50,585 bases of DNA from Streptomyces sp. McG3 (GCF_018619185.1 NZ_JAAXYC010000021.1:1-50585); one strand, 5' to 3'; numbered from the stretch's first letter, positions 36,501 to 46,018 are shown. Numbers and translations are program-made. The notes: generated by a model not told the origin, from the letters alone.

Positions 36501-37475
36501 CATGGGGGGCACCGACTCGCCGTCCAGGACCACTACGACGTGCGGCTGCTCCATGAGTGGCTGACCGCCCGGCTGGAAGCGGGGCCTGCCCTCCAGGCGT
36601 CCGGCCAGCAGCTCCTCCAGGGCCAGGGCGTTGGTGGTGATGAGGCGGCGGCTCCCGGCTCCGTCCACGGGCCCGGAGGTCTGGGCGTGCGGGAGCCACT
36701 TCGCCCACTCCCACTGCGGCGCGGCCTCCGCGCCGGTCGCGACCGCGATCACCAGGTCCTGGGGGGAGTGGAGAGAGGCCAGCCCGCCGACCACGGCCCG
36801 CGCCGCGGAGCGCGCGGAATCCGCGTGGCCGCTGATCGTGAGGTGGTAGAACGCCCGCAACGAGACGGCCATGGGCAGACCGTCCAGCGTGGAGTGCGTC
36901 GCCAGGAACTGCTGCATCGCCCCGGCGGCCAGCGGCTCCAGCTCGTCCACGGGCGCCGTCTCGGGCGCGATGAGCGGCGTGGCCAGCTCCTGACTGCCCA
37001 GCCCGATGCGCACCTGCGCGAAGTCCGGGTCACCGGCACGCCGCTCCCACACCCGGCTGCCCTCGGCGACGAGCGCCCACAACTGCTCGGGAGAGGGGTG
37101 GAGGTAGAACTGCGCGTCCCGCTGCTTGCGGGCCGTCTTCAGCACTGTGCGCCGGGTCTGCGTCAGGTACTTCAGGTAGTCGCGGCGCATGTCCGCCAGC
37201 TCGCCCTGAGTGCCGCGTCGGTACCGCACGAGCATCGCGATGGCCATGGCCAGCGTCGAGGCGATCATGATCATGCCCATGATGCGCATGATCGGGTTCG
37301 GCGTCATGAAGAAGAAGACGACGGAACCACCCATGCCCAGCATCGGCAGGAGCTGCATCAGCGCCCCCTCCTGCTGGCCCCGGGGGAGTTCCGGCGGAGG
37401 TTGCAACTGCACCTGCTCGACCGGCACTTCGGTGGGCAGGGCCCGCGGCGGGCGCTTGACGACGATCTGGCTCAC
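33507..37475 (-). CDS. eccC: Type VII secretion protein EccC (FtsK/SpoIIIE ATPase, single chain)
   Basis: A 1322-residue motor of the ESX system. Two membrane helices lie at about residues 38-84 (GGSVVFFFMTPNP, MIMIASTLAMAIAMLV). Three FtsK-type ATPase domains follow, with Walker A motifs GATGSGKS (473-480), GGPQSGKS (834-841) and GESESGKS (1122-1129). Walker B is complete only in the first (LVLVIDEF, Asp586-Glu587); the second reads VIDGWG and the third VIDDFD. This fits the known pattern where ATPase 1 drives transport and domains 2-3 bind substrate signals. Here EccC is one polypeptide, not split into Ca/Cb. It is divergent from eccD. Confidence 0.96.
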   Translation of the reverse strand: MSQIVVKRPPRALPTEVPVEQVQLQPPPELPRGQQEGALMQLLPMLGMGGSVVFFFMTPNPIMRIMGMIMIASTLAMAIAMLVRYRRGTQGELADMRRDYLKYLTQTRRTVLKTARKQRDAQFYLHPSPEQLWALVAEGSRVWERRAGDPDFAQVRIGLGSQELATPLIAPETAPVDELEPLAAGAMQQFLATHSTLDGLPMAVSLRAFYHLTISGHADSARSAARAVVGGLASLHSPQDLVIAVATGAEAAPQWEWAKWLPHAQTSGPVDGAGSRRLITTNALALEELLAGRLEGRPRFQPGGQPLMEQPHVVVVLDGESVPPMSVLASAEGLQGVTVIEVVPGEVTGSRGGLSIVVQPKSLQLESGQGLVYDGVPDLLSYEAAEALARQLAPLHMATGGDDDEPLLANLEFTDLLNLGDAASIEVSRTWRPRSQAERLRVPIGVGEDGAPVMLDLKEAAQEGMGPHGLCVGATGSGKSELLRTLVLGLAVTHTSETLNFVLADFKGGATFAGMAQMPHVAAVITNLADDLTLVDRMGDSISGELNRRQEMLRDAGNYANIHDYEKARAAGAPLQPIPSLVLVIDEFSELLTAKPDFIEMFVQIGRIGRSLGVHLLLASQRLEEGRLRGLETYLSYRVGLRTFSAAESRAAIGVPDAYHLPNVPGSGLLKFGTEEMVRFKAAYVSGVYRSGAHRAAAPGGPLPVDRRPVPFTAAPVPVRYVQPAAEPGGVPDQRPAQDDALADTVLDVIVRRLEGRGASAHQVWLPPLDNPPSLDELLPGLSPVQGRGLTQPGFEGAGRLVVPLGVIDKPFEQRRDTLYRDFSGAAGHMQITGGPQSGKSTLLRTLIAGFALTHTPEEVQFYGLDFGGGGLSSIAGLPHVGGVASRLDPERVRRTVAEVYGIMARREEYFRSAGIDSIATFRRLRARGDISVTDQPWGDVFLVIDGWGSFRTDYEALETAATDIAARGLGYGIHLIVTASRSMEVRASLKDHLMNRLELRLGDVMDSELDRKVAANVPAGVPGRGLTPEKLHFMAAVPRIDGINSDSDLSEATAAMNQEVARHWTAAPAPAVRLLPRALPASELPAGYAVPERGVAFGIDENNLEPVFLNFDQDPFFLAFGESESGKSNLLRLLIKQLTERYDGDSCKLFVIDNRRSLLDVTPRSHLAEYIPMSNNMEHHMAALHDLMKRRTPSADVTAQELRDQSWWQGPTVYVVIDDFDLVSTSSGNPLSAITDLLPFARDVGVRFIIARNTAGASRALYEPFLQRMIELGAQGVILSGDPNEGDILGNVRPRPMPTGRGIFVTRRRGNPLVQTGLMEG

Positions 37476-37949
37476 AGCTCACCAATTCCCTTGCCGGACG
37501 GAAGTGTTCCTATCGGCGCCCCCGTGGCGACGGGCTCCATCCGCGGGAAGGATCCTACTGGCGTAGCGGCGGTCCCATGGCGGTAGGGTGTCGCGACGCG
37601 TGTACGCATCCGCTAACTGTCGCGAGAAGACGGTCATTAGGGACGAGCGGTGCGATCCGTGGTCCCGGCGGTGTGTTTCCGGCAGAAGCGGACGCGGCCC
37701 GGCGGAAGCGGGGCGGCGGCGGAAGCGGAATAGCCGGCCGGCGGGAGCCGCGGCGACGGCGGTGCGAACCAGCTGTGGCAGAACGACTGCGGCAGAACAA
37801 CTGCAGTGGAACAGCATCAGCAGAAACAGAACAGCAGCAGAAACAGAACAGCAGCAGGACAGAACAGCAGCAGAACAGAACAGCAGCAGGACGAACAGCA
37901 GTAGAAGCGCGGAACAAGCGAGTCAAGCCAGTAGTAGGGGGAGCAACAG
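37476..37949. other. Divergent eccC/eccD intergenic region
   Basis: A 474-base gap between the divergent starts. The part near eccC is ordinary; the part near eccD (37760-37905) is rich in A, C and G with almost no T, and contains tandem repeats at 37821-37901. A short open frame (37588-37953) crosses the repeats, but its translation is low-complexity and overlaps the eccD start, so I do not call a gene. Promoters for both genes must lie here but were not identified. Confidence 0.55.
37821..37901 (+). repeat. Five tandem CAG/AAC-rich repeats in the eccD leader
   Basis: Units begin at 37821, 37838, 37855, 37871 and 37887, with lengths 17, 17, 16, 16 and 15. The first two are identical (CAGAAACAGAACAGCAG); the others are variants ending in ACAGCAG. 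They lie 48 bases upstream of the eccD GTG, in a T-poor stretch. Length is not a multiple of three, which argues against coding. A long unstructured mRNA leader or slippage-prone tract are possibilities. Confidence 0.8.
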
Positions 37950-39458
37950 GTGACCATGACGGCCCAAGCGGCAGCCACCGGATCCGGTCGGCAGAGTCAC
38001 GGGACCCCGTACGGCAGCGGCACCGGATTCTGCCGGGTCACGGTCGTCGCGCCCGACGGCCGTGTCGACGTGGCCCTGCCCGAGGACATCCCGGTAGCCG
38101 ATCTGTATCCCGAGATCCTCCGGCTGTCCGGACAGAGCCCCGCTGCCGGCGCACCCGTCGGCTACCACCTGGTGCGCCGCGACGGCACCGTCCTGGACAG
38201 CGCCCGTACGCTCGCCGGCCACCGCATTCTCGACGGCGAGCTGCTGTCGATGAGGCCCTTCTCCGAATCACTGCCCCCCGCCGTCTTCGACGACGTGTCG
38301 GACGCGGTCGCCACCGCCGTGGCCAAGGACCGCACGCTCTGGGGCGACGCCCTCATGCGCGGAGCCGGCCTCTTCGGCGGCTCCGTCCTGCTGGCGCTGC
38401 TCGGCTTCGTGCTGTGGACGGCCGACCCGCGCCACGACATGAACGGCCTGCCCGGAATCCTGGCGGCCGTCGTCGCCCTGCTCCTGCTCGCCTTCGCCTG
38501 TGTGCGTGCGCGGGTGTACGACGACCGTGCCTCGTCGATCGCGCTCGGCACCGGGGCCCTGGTGAACGCCGCGGTGGCCGGCTCCGGTCTGCTGCCCCTG
38601 AGCGCCGGTCAGGGCATCGGACGGCTGCAGTTCCTGCTCGCCTGTGCGGCGGTCCTGGTCGTGGCGGTCATTCTGATGATCGTCGCGCCCGGCGGGGACG
38701 GGCCGTTCGTCGCCTTCGTCTTCGCGAGCGCCGTCGGCCTCCTGGTCACCTTCATCGCGATCCTGAGCGACATGAGGCCGATCGAGGCCGCCGCCGTGTG
38801 CTCCCCGCTCGCCGTGGGGGCCCTCGCCTTCCTGCCGGGACTCTCCACCCGCTTCGCCCGGCTGCCCATCGGATTCGAGCCGCCCCGCACCACGGTCGGC
38901 GACTACGGGACCTCCGAGCCCGCGTCCACGGGCCCGGTGGACGGCGTACGCCTCGCCGCCCAGGCGCGGCGCGGCCATGAGCTGCTCCTCGGCCTGGTCG
39001 GCGGTTGCGCCCTGGTCGCCGTGGCGGCCGCCGCGGTGCTGGGGTTCTCCAACAACGTCTGGGGCCAGCTGCTCGCCCTGGCCACCGGGGTCGCCATGCA
39101 GATGCGCGCCCACCTGTTCCGCTACACGGCGCAGGTCGGCTGCGCGCTCGCCGCGGGCCTCGGCTCCCTCGTCCTGCTGGGCCTGGGGCTGTCCCTCAAC
39201 CCGCCGGTCGCCATGGTGCGCGACGCGCTGGGGGGCGACAGCGCCGCACTCGACATCCGTACGGTGTGGCTCGCCGCCACGGTCGCCGGCGTCGCCGTCC
39301 TGATCACCGCCATCGGCCTGATCGTGCCGCGCAAGGGGGTGACCCCGTTCTGGGGACGCTTCCTGGAGATCGCCGAAACGGTCGTCCTGCTGACCCTGCT
39401 CCCGCTCTGCCTCGCGGTCTTCGACGTGTACCACTCGATCCGCGCCCTCACCAGCTGA
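37950..39458 (+). CDS. eccD: Type VII secretion integral membrane protein EccD
   Basis: A 502-residue membrane channel component. Residues 15-110 form the ubiquitin-like (YukD) domain: CRVTVVAPDGRVDVALPEDIPVADLYPEIL and GYHLVRRDGTVLDSARTL. About 11 transmembrane helices follow, for example GLFGGSVLLALLGFVLW and the last near TVVLLTLLPLCLAVFDVY. In the mycobacterial complex EccD dimers form the membrane vestibule around the EccC stalk. The start is GTG at 37950 with AGGGGGA seven bases upstream (an in-frame ATG at 37956 is the alternative). It is followed by a 21-bp tandem repeat and rpsO. Confidence 0.94.
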   Translation: MTMTAQAAATGSGRQSHGTPYGSGTGFCRVTVVAPDGRVDVALPEDIPVADLYPEILRLSGQSPAAGAPVGYHLVRRDGTVLDSARTLAGHRILDGELLSMRPFSESLPPAVFDDVSDAVATAVAKDRTLWGDALMRGAGLFGGSVLLALLGFVLWTADPRHDMNGLPGILAAVVALLLLAFACVRARVYDDRASSIALGTGALVNAAVAGSGLLPLSAGQGIGRLQFLLACAAVLVVAVILMIVAPGGDGPFVAFVFASAVGLLVTFIAILSDMRPIEAAAVCSPLAVGALAFLPGLSTRFARLPIGFEPPRTTVGDYGTSEPASTGPVDGVRLAAQARRGHELLLGLVGGCALVAVAAAAVLGFSNNVWGQLLALATGVAMQMRAHLFRYTAQVGCALAAGLGSLVLLGLGLSLNPPVAMVRDALGGDSAALDIRTVWLAATVAGVAVLITAIGLIVPRKGVTPFWGRFLEIAETVVLLTLLPLCLAVFDVYHSIRALTS

Positions 39459-39477
39459 TCATCAAAAGGCACCGAAG

Positions 39478-39582
39478 GGCTCCGACTGATCACCGAGGTG
39501 GCACCGGCTGATCAGCGACGGGCACTGGTTGACCAGTGGTGGGCACCGGCTGACCAGCGGTGGCCACTGTCCGATCGGCGGC
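39478..39582. repeat. 21-bp tandem repeats between eccD and rpsO
   Basis: Imperfect units start near 39478, 39500, 39521, 39542 and 39562 (spacing 22, 21, 21, 20). The shared core is GGCACYGGYTGAYCAG, and the unit at 39500 contains the perfect palindrome CTGATCAG. The array fills most of the 293-base eccD-rpsO gap upstream of the rpsO leader. Open frames exist across it on both strands, but the translations look non-coding. Confidence 0.75.
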
Positions 39583-39751
39583 GGGGCGTGACCCGAATGG
39601 CTGCTACTCTGGCCAGTGGCCGTTTGTGTACGCGTCCTCGGATCATCCTGGGGGCTGCGCTCATCGGACCTTCGCCTCCGAGTCACGGAAGCTCCCCTGA
39701 GATCAAGACCAGGGGCACTCGTGGGCGCTTCGAACATCAAGAGGAGTACGC

Positions 39752-40042
39752 GTGCCGCTCGACGCCGCTACGAAGAAGCAGATCATGTCCGAGTTCGCCC
39801 AGAAGGAGGGTGACACCGGATCCCCCGAGGTCCAGGTCGCCATGCTCTCCCGCCGGATCTCGGACCTGACGGAGCACCTCAAGACGCACAAGCACGACCA
39901 CCACTCCCGTCGTGGTCTGCTGATCCTGGTCGGCCAGCGTCGCCGCCTCCTGCAGTACCTGGCCAAGAAGGACATCCAGCGCTTCCGTGCGCTCGTCGAC
40001 CGCCTCGGCATCCGCCGTGGCGCGGCCGGCGGCGCCAAGTAA
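39752..40042 (+). CDS. rpsO: 30S ribosomal protein S15
   Basis: A 96-residue primary 16S-binding protein. The family pattern is clear: [20 protein letters not shown], then [21 protein letters not shown], then [24 protein letters not shown], then [16 protein letters not shown]. The start is GTG at 39752 with AAGAGGAG upstream (39739-39746). The untranslated leader contains a 6-bp hairpin (CCCCTG/CAGGGG, around 39695-39717), and S15 autoregulation through leader RNA is known in several bacteria, so it is a candidate site. A strong hairpin terminator at 40054-40093 partly separates it from pnp. Confidence 0.98.
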   Translation: MPLDAATKKQIMSEFAQKEGDTGSPEVQVAMLSRRISDLTEHLKTHKHDHHSRRGLLILVGQRRRLLQYLAKKDIQRFRALVDRLGIRRGAAGGAK

Positions 40043-40053
40043 GGACGCTGTGG

Positions 40054-40093
40054 AAAGGGAGCGGTTCCCGCGTTTGAGGGGACCGCTCCCTTT
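40054..40093 (+). terminator. rpsO-pnp intergenic terminator
   Basis: A 12-bp perfect stem (AAAGGGAGCGGT at 40054-40065 with 40082-40093) is extended inside by four more pairs including one G-U. It has an eight-base loop and ends in TTT. Partial read-through would feed pnp, as in other rpsO-pnp operons. Confidence 0.85.
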
Positions 40094-40145
40094 GCCGTAC
40101 GTGCACGACCGGTGTCAAGCTCAGTAACCTGGGTGCAGTGACACC

Positions 40146-40183
40146 CGCTCGCCCGGGAACGCGTCAGCGGGAACGGGCGAGTG
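40146..40183 (+). other. Hairpin in the pnp leader (candidate RNase III site)
   Basis: A 10-pair stem (40146-40155 with 40174-40183, one G-U pair) has an 18-base loop that can pair further. In Streptomyces coelicolor the rpsO-pnp intergenic hairpin is cleaved by RNase III to control PNPase levels; this structure is in the equivalent place. A smaller CCCGGG hairpin follows at 40250-40267. The rest of the 329-base gap to 40371 shows no gene. Confidence 0.6.
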
Positions 40184-40371
40184 AGAACGCAGGAACCCGA
40201 GAACGAGGGAGAGGCGCGACGACGCCGCCGCCGGTCCTCGGTAGTGGCCCCCGGGAACATGCCCGGGAGCTTCGATCGAAGACCGGCCCGCATCCACGGT
40301 GCGCCTCTCCCGCACCGTCCCCCGCCACACGGGCGTGAGGACGAAAGACGACGAGTATGGAGAAATCACTA

Positions 40372-42585
40372 GTGGAGAACGAGACCCACTACGCCGAGGC
40401 CGTTATCGACAACGGAACCTTCGGCACCCGCACCATCCGCTTCGAGACGGGCCGCCTGGCCAAGCAGGCCGCAGGCTCCGCCGTCGCGTACCTGGACGAC
40501 GACACCATGGTGCTGTCGGCCACCACCGCTTCCAAGCGGCCCAAGGACAACCTCGACTTCTTCCCCCTCACGGTGGACGTCGAGGAGCGGCAGTACGCGG
40601 CCGGCAAGATCCCCGGCTCCTTCTTCCGCCGTGAGGGCCGGCCCTCCGAGGACGCGATCCTCACCTGCCGCCTGATCGACCGGCCGCTGCGCCCCTCCTT
40701 CAAGAAGGGCCTGCGCAACGAGATCCAGATCGTCGAGACGATCATGGCGCTCAACCCCGACCACCTGTACGACGTGGTCGCGATCAACGCCGCCTCCTGC
40801 TCCACCATCCTGGCGGGCCTGCCCTTCTCCGGCCCGATCGGCGCCACCCGCGTCGCCCTGATCAAGGGCCAGTGGGTCGCGTTCCCGACGCACACCGAGC
40901 TCGAGGACGCCGTCTTCGACATGGTCGTCGCCGGTCGCGTCCTGGAGGACGGCGACGTCGCGATCATGATGGTCGAGGCCGAGGCCACCGAGAAGACCAT
41001 CCAGCTCGTCAAGGACGGCGCCGAGGCTCCCACCGAGGAGATCGTCGCCGCCGGTCTGGACGCCGCGAAGCCCTTCATCAAGGCGCTCTGCAAGGCCCAG
41101 TCGGACCTGGCCTCCAAGGCCGCCAAGCCCGTCGGCGAGTTCCCGGTCTTCCTGGACTACCAGGACGACGTCTTCGAGGCGCTCTCCAAGGCCGTCACCT
41201 CCGAGCTGACGCAGGCGCTCACCATCGCCGGCAAGCAGGACCGCGAGGCCGAGCTGGACCGCGTCAAGGAGATCGCCGCCGAGAAGCTCCTCCCGGCCTT
41301 CGAGGGCCGCGAGAAGGAGATCTCCGCCGCGTACCGCTCGCTGACCAAGAAGCTGGTCCGCGAGCGCGTCATCAAGGACAAGGTCCGCATCGACGGCCGT
41401 GGCGTCACGGACATCCGTACGCTCGCCGCCGAGGTCGAGGCCATCCCGCGCGTGCACGGCTCGGCGCTGTTCGAGCGTGGCGAGACCCAGATCCTGGGCG
41501 TCACCACCCTCAACATGCTCCGTATGGAGCAGCAGCTGGACACCCTCTCCCCGGTGACCCGCAAGCGCTACATGCACAACTACAACTTCCCGCCGTACTC
41601 CGTCGGCGAGACCGGCCGCGTGGGCTCGCCCAAGCGCCGCGAGATCGGCCACGGAGCGCTCGCCGAGCGCGCCATCGTGCCGGTCCTCCCCTCGCGCGAG
41701 GAGTTCCCCTACGCGATCCGCCAGGTCTCCGAGGCGCTGGGCTCCAACGGCTCGACGTCCATGGGCTCGGTCTGCGCCTCCACCATGTCGCTGCTGAACG
41801 CCGGTGTGCCCCTCAAGGCCGCCGTCGCCGGTATCGCCATGGGCCTGATCTCGCAGGAGATCGACGGCAAGACCCACTACGTCGCCCTCACCGACATCCT
41901 CGGTGCGGAGGACGCCTTCGGTGACATGGACTTCAAGGTCGCCGGCACGAAGCAGTTCGTGACCGCGCTCCAGCTCGACACCAAGCTCGACGGCATCCCC
42001 GCCTCGGTCCTGGCCGCCGCGCTGAAGCAGGCCCGTGACGCGCGTCTGCACATCCTGGACGTCATGAACGAGGCCATCGACGTCCCGGACGAGATGTCCC
42101 CGAACGCCCCGCGGATCATCACCGTCAAGATCCCGGTGGACAAGATCGGTGAGGTCATCGGCCCCAAGGGCAAGATGATCAACCAGATCCAGGAGGACAC
42201 CGGCGCCGACATCACGATCGAGGACGACGGCACCATCTATATCGGTGCCCAGCAGGGTTCGCAGGCCGAGGCCGCCCGCGCCACGATCAACGCGATCGCC
42301 AACCCGACCATGCCGGAGGTCGGCGAGCGCTACCTGGGTACGGTCGTCAAGACCACCACCTTCGGTGCGTTCGTCTCGCTCATGCCGGGCAAGGACGGTC
42401 TGCTGCACATCTCGCAGATCCGCAAGCTCGCCGGTGGCAAGCGCGTGGAGAACGTCGAGGACGTGCTCGCCGTCGGCGCCAAGGTCCAGGTCGAGATCGC
42501 CGAGATCGACTCCCGCGGCAAGCTCTCCCTGATCCCGGTCGTCGAGGGTGAAGAGGACGAGAAGAAGGACGACACCGACAAGTGA
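40372..42585 (+). CDS. pnp: Polyribonucleotide nucleotidyltransferase (PNPase/GPSI)
   Basis: Phosphorolytic 3'-5' exoribonuclease and RNA 3'-polymerase; in Streptomyces it also provides 3'-tailing and was named guanosine pentaphosphate synthetase. The 737-residue protein has two RNase PH domains ([31 protein letters not shown] in the first; [14 protein letters not shown] and the SMGSVCAST region in the second), joined by a helical domain. A KH domain ([20 protein letters not shown]) and an S1 domain ([26 protein letters not shown]) follow. I chose GTG 40372 because GGAG lies nine bases upstream and the family N-terminus is [14 protein letters not shown] at 40357 is the alternative. Its stop overlaps the next start. 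Confidence 0.97.
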   Translation: MENETHYAEAVIDNGTFGTRTIRFETGRLAKQAAGSAVAYLDDDTMVLSATTASKRPKDNLDFFPLTVDVEERQYAAGKIPGSFFRREGRPSEDAILTCRLIDRPLRPSFKKGLRNEIQIVETIMALNPDHLYDVVAINAASCSTILAGLPFSGPIGATRVALIKGQWVAFPTHTELEDAVFDMVVAGRVLEDGDVAIMMVEAEATEKTIQLVKDGAEAPTEEIVAAGLDAAKPFIKALCKAQSDLASKAAKPVGEFPVFLDYQDDVFEALSKAVTSELTQALTIAGKQDREAELDRVKEIAAEKLLPAFEGREKEISAAYRSLTKKLVRERVIKDKVRIDGRGVTDIRTLAAEVEAIPRVHGSALFERGETQILGVTTLNMLRMEQQLDTLSPVTRKRYMHNYNFPPYSVGETGRVGSPKRREIGHGALAERAIVPVLPSREEFPYAIRQVSEALGSNGSTSMGSVCASTMSLLNAGVPLKAAVAGIAMGLISQEIDGKTHYVALTDILGAEDAFGDMDFKVAGTKQFVTALQLDTKLDGIPASVLAAALKQARDARLHILDVMNEAIDVPDEMSPNAPRIITVKIPVDKIGEVIGPKGKMINQIQEDTGADITIEDDGTIYIGAQQGSQAEAARATINAIANPTMPEVGERYLGTVVKTTTFGAFVSLMPGKDGLLHISQIRKLAGGKRVENVEDVLAVGAKVQVEIAEIDSRGKLSLIPVVEGEEDEKKDDTDK

Positions 42586-43961
42586 CGTCCCGTAGTTCCG
42601 TGACGACGGCCCGCGCCTCCTCCGAGGCGCGGGCCGTCGCCCGTACCCAAACGCTTCTGAAGGGCAAGGACGGCATCGGTACCGTCCGCCGGACCGTCCT
42701 CCCCGGCGGTCTGCGGATCGTCACCGAGACCCTGCCCTCCGTCCGGTCCGCCACCTTCGGCATCTGGGCCAACGTCGGTTCCCGCGACGAGACGCCCACC
42801 CTGAACGGCGCGACCCACTACCTCGAACACCTCCTCTTCAAGGGCACCGCCAAGCGCACCGCCCTCGACATCTCCTCCGCGATCGACGCGGTCGGCGGCG
42901 AGATGAACGCCTTCACGGCGAAGGAGTACACCTGCTACTACGCGCGGGTCCTGGACACCGACCTGCCGCTGGCCATCGACGTCGTCTGCGACATGCTGAC
43001 CGGCTCGCTGATCGCCCCCGAGGACGTCGACGCCGAGCGCGGCGTCATCCTCGAGGAGATCGCGATGACCGAGGACGACCCGGGCGACTGCGTGCACGAC
43101 CTGTTCGCGCACACCATGCTCGGCGACACCCCCCTCGGGCGCCCCGTCCTCGGCACCGTCGACACGATCAACGCGCTCAACCGCGGTCAGATCGCCCGCT
43201 TCTACAAGAAGCACTACGACCCCACGCACCTCGTCGTCGCCGCCGCGGGCAACGTCGACCACGCCACGGTCGTACGCCAGGTCCGCAAGGCCTTCGAGCG
43301 CGCCGGAGCCCTCTCCCGCCACGACGCCGTCCCGATGGCGCCCCGCGAGGGCTCCCGCACCCTGCGCACCGCCGGCAAGGTCGAGCTGCTGAACCGCAGG
43401 ACGGAGCAGGCCCACGTGGTGCTCGGCATGCCCGGCCTCGCCCGCACCGACGACCGCCGCTGGGCCCTCGGCGTCCTCAACACCGCCCTCGGCGGTGGCA
43501 TGAGCTCCCGCCTCTTCCAGGAGGTCCGGGAGAAGCGCGGCCTGGCCTACAGCGTGTACTCGTACACCTCGGGCTTCGCCGACTGCGGCCTCTTCGGCGT
43601 GTACGCGGGCTGCCGCCCGAGCCAGGTCCACGACGTCCTGAAGATCTGCCGCGACGAGCTGGACCGGGTCGCCACGCACGGCCTGGACGACGACGAGGTC
43701 GCCCGCGCCATCGGGCAGCTCTCCGGGTCCACCGTCCTCGGCCTGGAGGACACCGGCGCGCTGATGAACCGTATCGGCAAGAGCGAGCTGTGCTGGGGCG
43801 AGCAGATGTCCGTCGACGACATGCTCGCGCGCATCGCGGAGGTCACTCCCGACGACGTACGGGAGGTGGCGGGCGAGCTCCTCACCCAACGCCCCTCGCT
43901 CTCGGTCATCGGCCCGCTCAAGGACAAGCAGGCGGACCGCCTCCACGAAGCGGTCTCCTAA
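42582..43961 (+). CDS. M16 family zinc peptidase (processing-peptidase type)
   Basis: A 459-residue insulinase-family peptidase. The inverted zinc motif HxxEH is His79-Tyr-Leu-Glu82-His83, and the third ligand Glu159 lies in GVILEEIAM, exactly 76 residues on. The C-terminal inactive-type domain includes [44 protein letters not shown], the R/Y signature of the family. Family members degrade peptides or processed signal fragments. The start is GTG 42582, overlapping the pnp stop. A 15-bp perfect hairpin covers codons 8-20; the alternative of a start downstream of it is possible, since the conserved domain begins near residue 35. Confidence 0.92.
   Translation: MTSRSSVTTARASSEARAVARTQTLLKGKDGIGTVRRTVLPGGLRIVTETLPSVRSATFGIWANVGSRDETPTLNGATHYLEHLLFKGTAKRTALDISSAIDAVGGEMNAFTAKEYTCYYARVLDTDLPLAIDVVCDMLTGSLIAPEDVDAERGVILEEIAMTEDDPGDCVHDLFAHTMLGDTPLGRPVLGTVDTINALNRGQIARFYKKHYDPTHLVVAAAGNVDHATVVRQVRKAFERAGALSRHDAVPMAPREGSRTLRTAGKVELLNRRTEQAHVVLGMPGLARTDDRRWALGVLNTALGGGMSSRLFQEVREKRGLAYSVYSYTSGFADCGLFGVYAGCRPSQVHDVLKICRDELDRVATHGLDDDEVARAIGQLSGSTVLGLEDTGALMNRIGKSELCWGEQMSVDDMLARIAEVTPDDVREVAGELLTQRPSLSVIGPLKDKQADRLHEAVS
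42604..42639 (+). terminator. Terminator-like hairpin inside the 5' coding end of the M16 gene
   Basis: A perfect 15-bp stem (42604-42618 with 42625-42639) with a six-base loop, 19 bases after the pnp stop. It has the shape and position of a pnp terminator but lies within the M16 reading frame, encoding [12 protein letters not shown]. No T-run follows. Confidence 0.6.
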
Positions 43962-43969
43962 TCCCTTAA

Positions 43970-44731
<762 letters not shown>

Positions 44732-44742
44732 CTGAGCCCCTC

Positions 44743-45285
44743 ATGCGCGCAAAGATCACCTACATCGTCACGGCCGCCGTCCTGGTCTTCTACTTCGTCC
44801 TGGTCGGCAGCCGCGGCCTGATGCTCATCCGGCACGGCACGCTGGTCACGGTCACGTTCGGCGTCGCCGTGCTGATCCTGCCGGTGATCGGCGTCTGGTT
44901 CCTCTGGAAGAACACCCAGTTCGTCCGCCGCGCCAACGCCCTGGCAGCCGAGCTGGACGCGGAGGGCGGCCTGCCGGTCGACGACCTGGCCCGCACGCCG
45001 TCCGGCCGCATCGACCGGGACGCCGCCGACGCGGCCTTCACCAAGCGCCGCGAGGAGACCGAGGACGCCCCGGACGACTGGCGCACATGGTTCAGGCTGG
45101 CCGTCGCCTACCAGGACGCGAGGGACACCCCGAGAGCCCGCAAGGCCATGCAGAGGGCGATCGCCCTGCACCGATCCAGCCCGGCGACGTCTTCGGCCCC
45201 GCCCGAAGAGTCCGCGCCCTCCGGCGCGTCCGACGCCCCCGCACCACCGGACCCGGCCGTACCGTCCAGCCCGTCCGGCGCTTGA
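44743..45285 (+). CDS. Membrane protein with TPR-like cytoplasmic segment
   Basis: A 180-residue protein of unknown function. Two transmembrane helices are visible at the start (YIVTAAVLVFYFVLVGSRGLML and VTFGVAVLILPVIGVWFLW). An acidic helical region containing DDWRTWFRLAVAYQDARDTPRARKAMQRAIALH, which resembles a TPR motif, follows, then a Pro/Ser/Ala-rich tail. It starts 12 bases after dapB and is probably cotranscribed. A 58-base perfect palindrome follows at 45299-45356. Homologues are common at this place in Streptomyces, to my knowledge uncharacterised. Confidence 0.82.
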   Translation: MRAKITYIVTAAVLVFYFVLVGSRGLMLIRHGTLVTVTFGVAVLILPVIGVWFLWKNTQFVRRANALAAELDAEGGLPVDDLARTPSGRIDRDAADAAFTKRREETEDAPDDWRTWFRLAVAYQDARDTPRARKAMQRAIALHRSSPATSSAPPEESAPSGASDAPAPPDPAVPSSPSGA

Positions 45286-45298
45286 GGACACCCATCAA

Positions 45299-45356
45299 GC
45301 CTGTACGCGGATGAGCCCGGGACCCACGTGGGTCCCGGGCTCATCCGCGTACAGGC
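45299..45356. terminator. Bidirectional terminator: 29-bp perfect palindrome
   Basis: Every base of 45299-45327 pairs with 45328-45356, with no spacer. It lies between convergent genes, 14 bases after the plus-strand stop and 17 bases after the minus-strand stop, so it can serve both directions. Confidence 0.88.
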
Positions 45357-45372
45357 GACGGCAGGCAGGGGC

Positions 45373-45924
45373 TCACCCCTGCCGGTACTCGTCCGCCCAG
45401 GCCTCCACCGCGTCCGTGGCCCGCTCGAACGCCTCCTCGCGCCCGAGGAAGTCCGCGTTGTGGTCGGTGGTCAGTGGCGGCAGCGTCTCACCGCTCTGCC
45501 GGACCACGACGAGCGCCTGGCCCTGGACCGTACGGGGAAGACCCATCCACTTCACGGGCTGCTGGACCGTGCGAACCGCGGACGTGCCGCTCCAGGCCAC
45601 CGTGGTGGTCCGGAAGAACGCGACGCGCCGCACTCCGTGGCGGCTGACCCAAGCTCCGACCCGCAGCAGTCGCAGGGCGGCGGCGATCAGCGCACCGGCC
45701 AGGGCCAGACACACGGTGGCGCCCGAAGGCGCTCCGGCCACACCGATGATCATGGCCGCGAGCAGAACGAACGAGGCCAGCAACAACAGGGTGGCCGCCG
45801 CCGCGACCCGCCACGGGCCGGGGCGGTAGGGCCGCCGCCAGCTGTCGTGGTCGTCGAACGGCAGCGCGACGTCCTCCGCGCTCGCGTCGAATGCGCGGTC
45901 GGCCGTCAGAAAGGGCAGGGGCAC
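45373..45924 (-). CDS. Small two-helix membrane protein (PH-like domain candidate)
   Basis: A 183-residue protein. The first 40 residues are soluble, then two transmembrane helices (VAAAATLLLLASFVLLAAMIIGVAG and TVCLALAGALIAAALRLLRVG). A cytosolic beta-rich segment follows (VRRVAFFRTTTVAWSGTSAVRTV, ALVVVRQSGETLPPLTT), then a C-terminal helix (AFERATDAVEAWADEYRQ). The arrangement resembles bacterial PH-domain membrane proteins of actinobacteria. The start is GTG at 45924 with GAGTGAGGA upstream. Function unknown. Confidence 0.78.
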   Translation of the reverse strand: MPLPFLTADRAFDASAEDVALPFDDHDSWRRPYRPGPWRVAAAATLLLLASFVLLAAMIIGVAGAPSGATVCLALAGALIAAALRLLRVGAWVSRHGVRRVAFFRTTTVAWSGTSAVRTVQQPVKWMGLPRTVQGQALVVVRQSGETLPPLTTDHNADFLGREEAFERATDAVEAWADEYRQG

Positions 45925-46018
45925 GACTCATCCTCACTCACAAGCACGCTCGATTGCTGTGCCCGGTGAGGCTACCGAGAGTGCCACCGGCCCGACCACC
46001 CCAGGGGGTCCGTACGAG

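Noticed and set aside
37588..37953. Possible 121-residue gene before eccD
   Set aside because: Crosses 15-17-base repeats that are not in codon register and overlaps the eccD start; the translation is low-complexity.
39462..39740. 92-residue minus-strand open frame over the 21-bp repeats
   Set aside because: Repeat-derived translation, no start signal, and it is antisense to the rpsO leader.
40369..42408. 679-residue minus-strand open frame
   Set aside because: Exact antisense of pnp with Asp/Leu/Gly/Val-rich translation; no recognisable protein.
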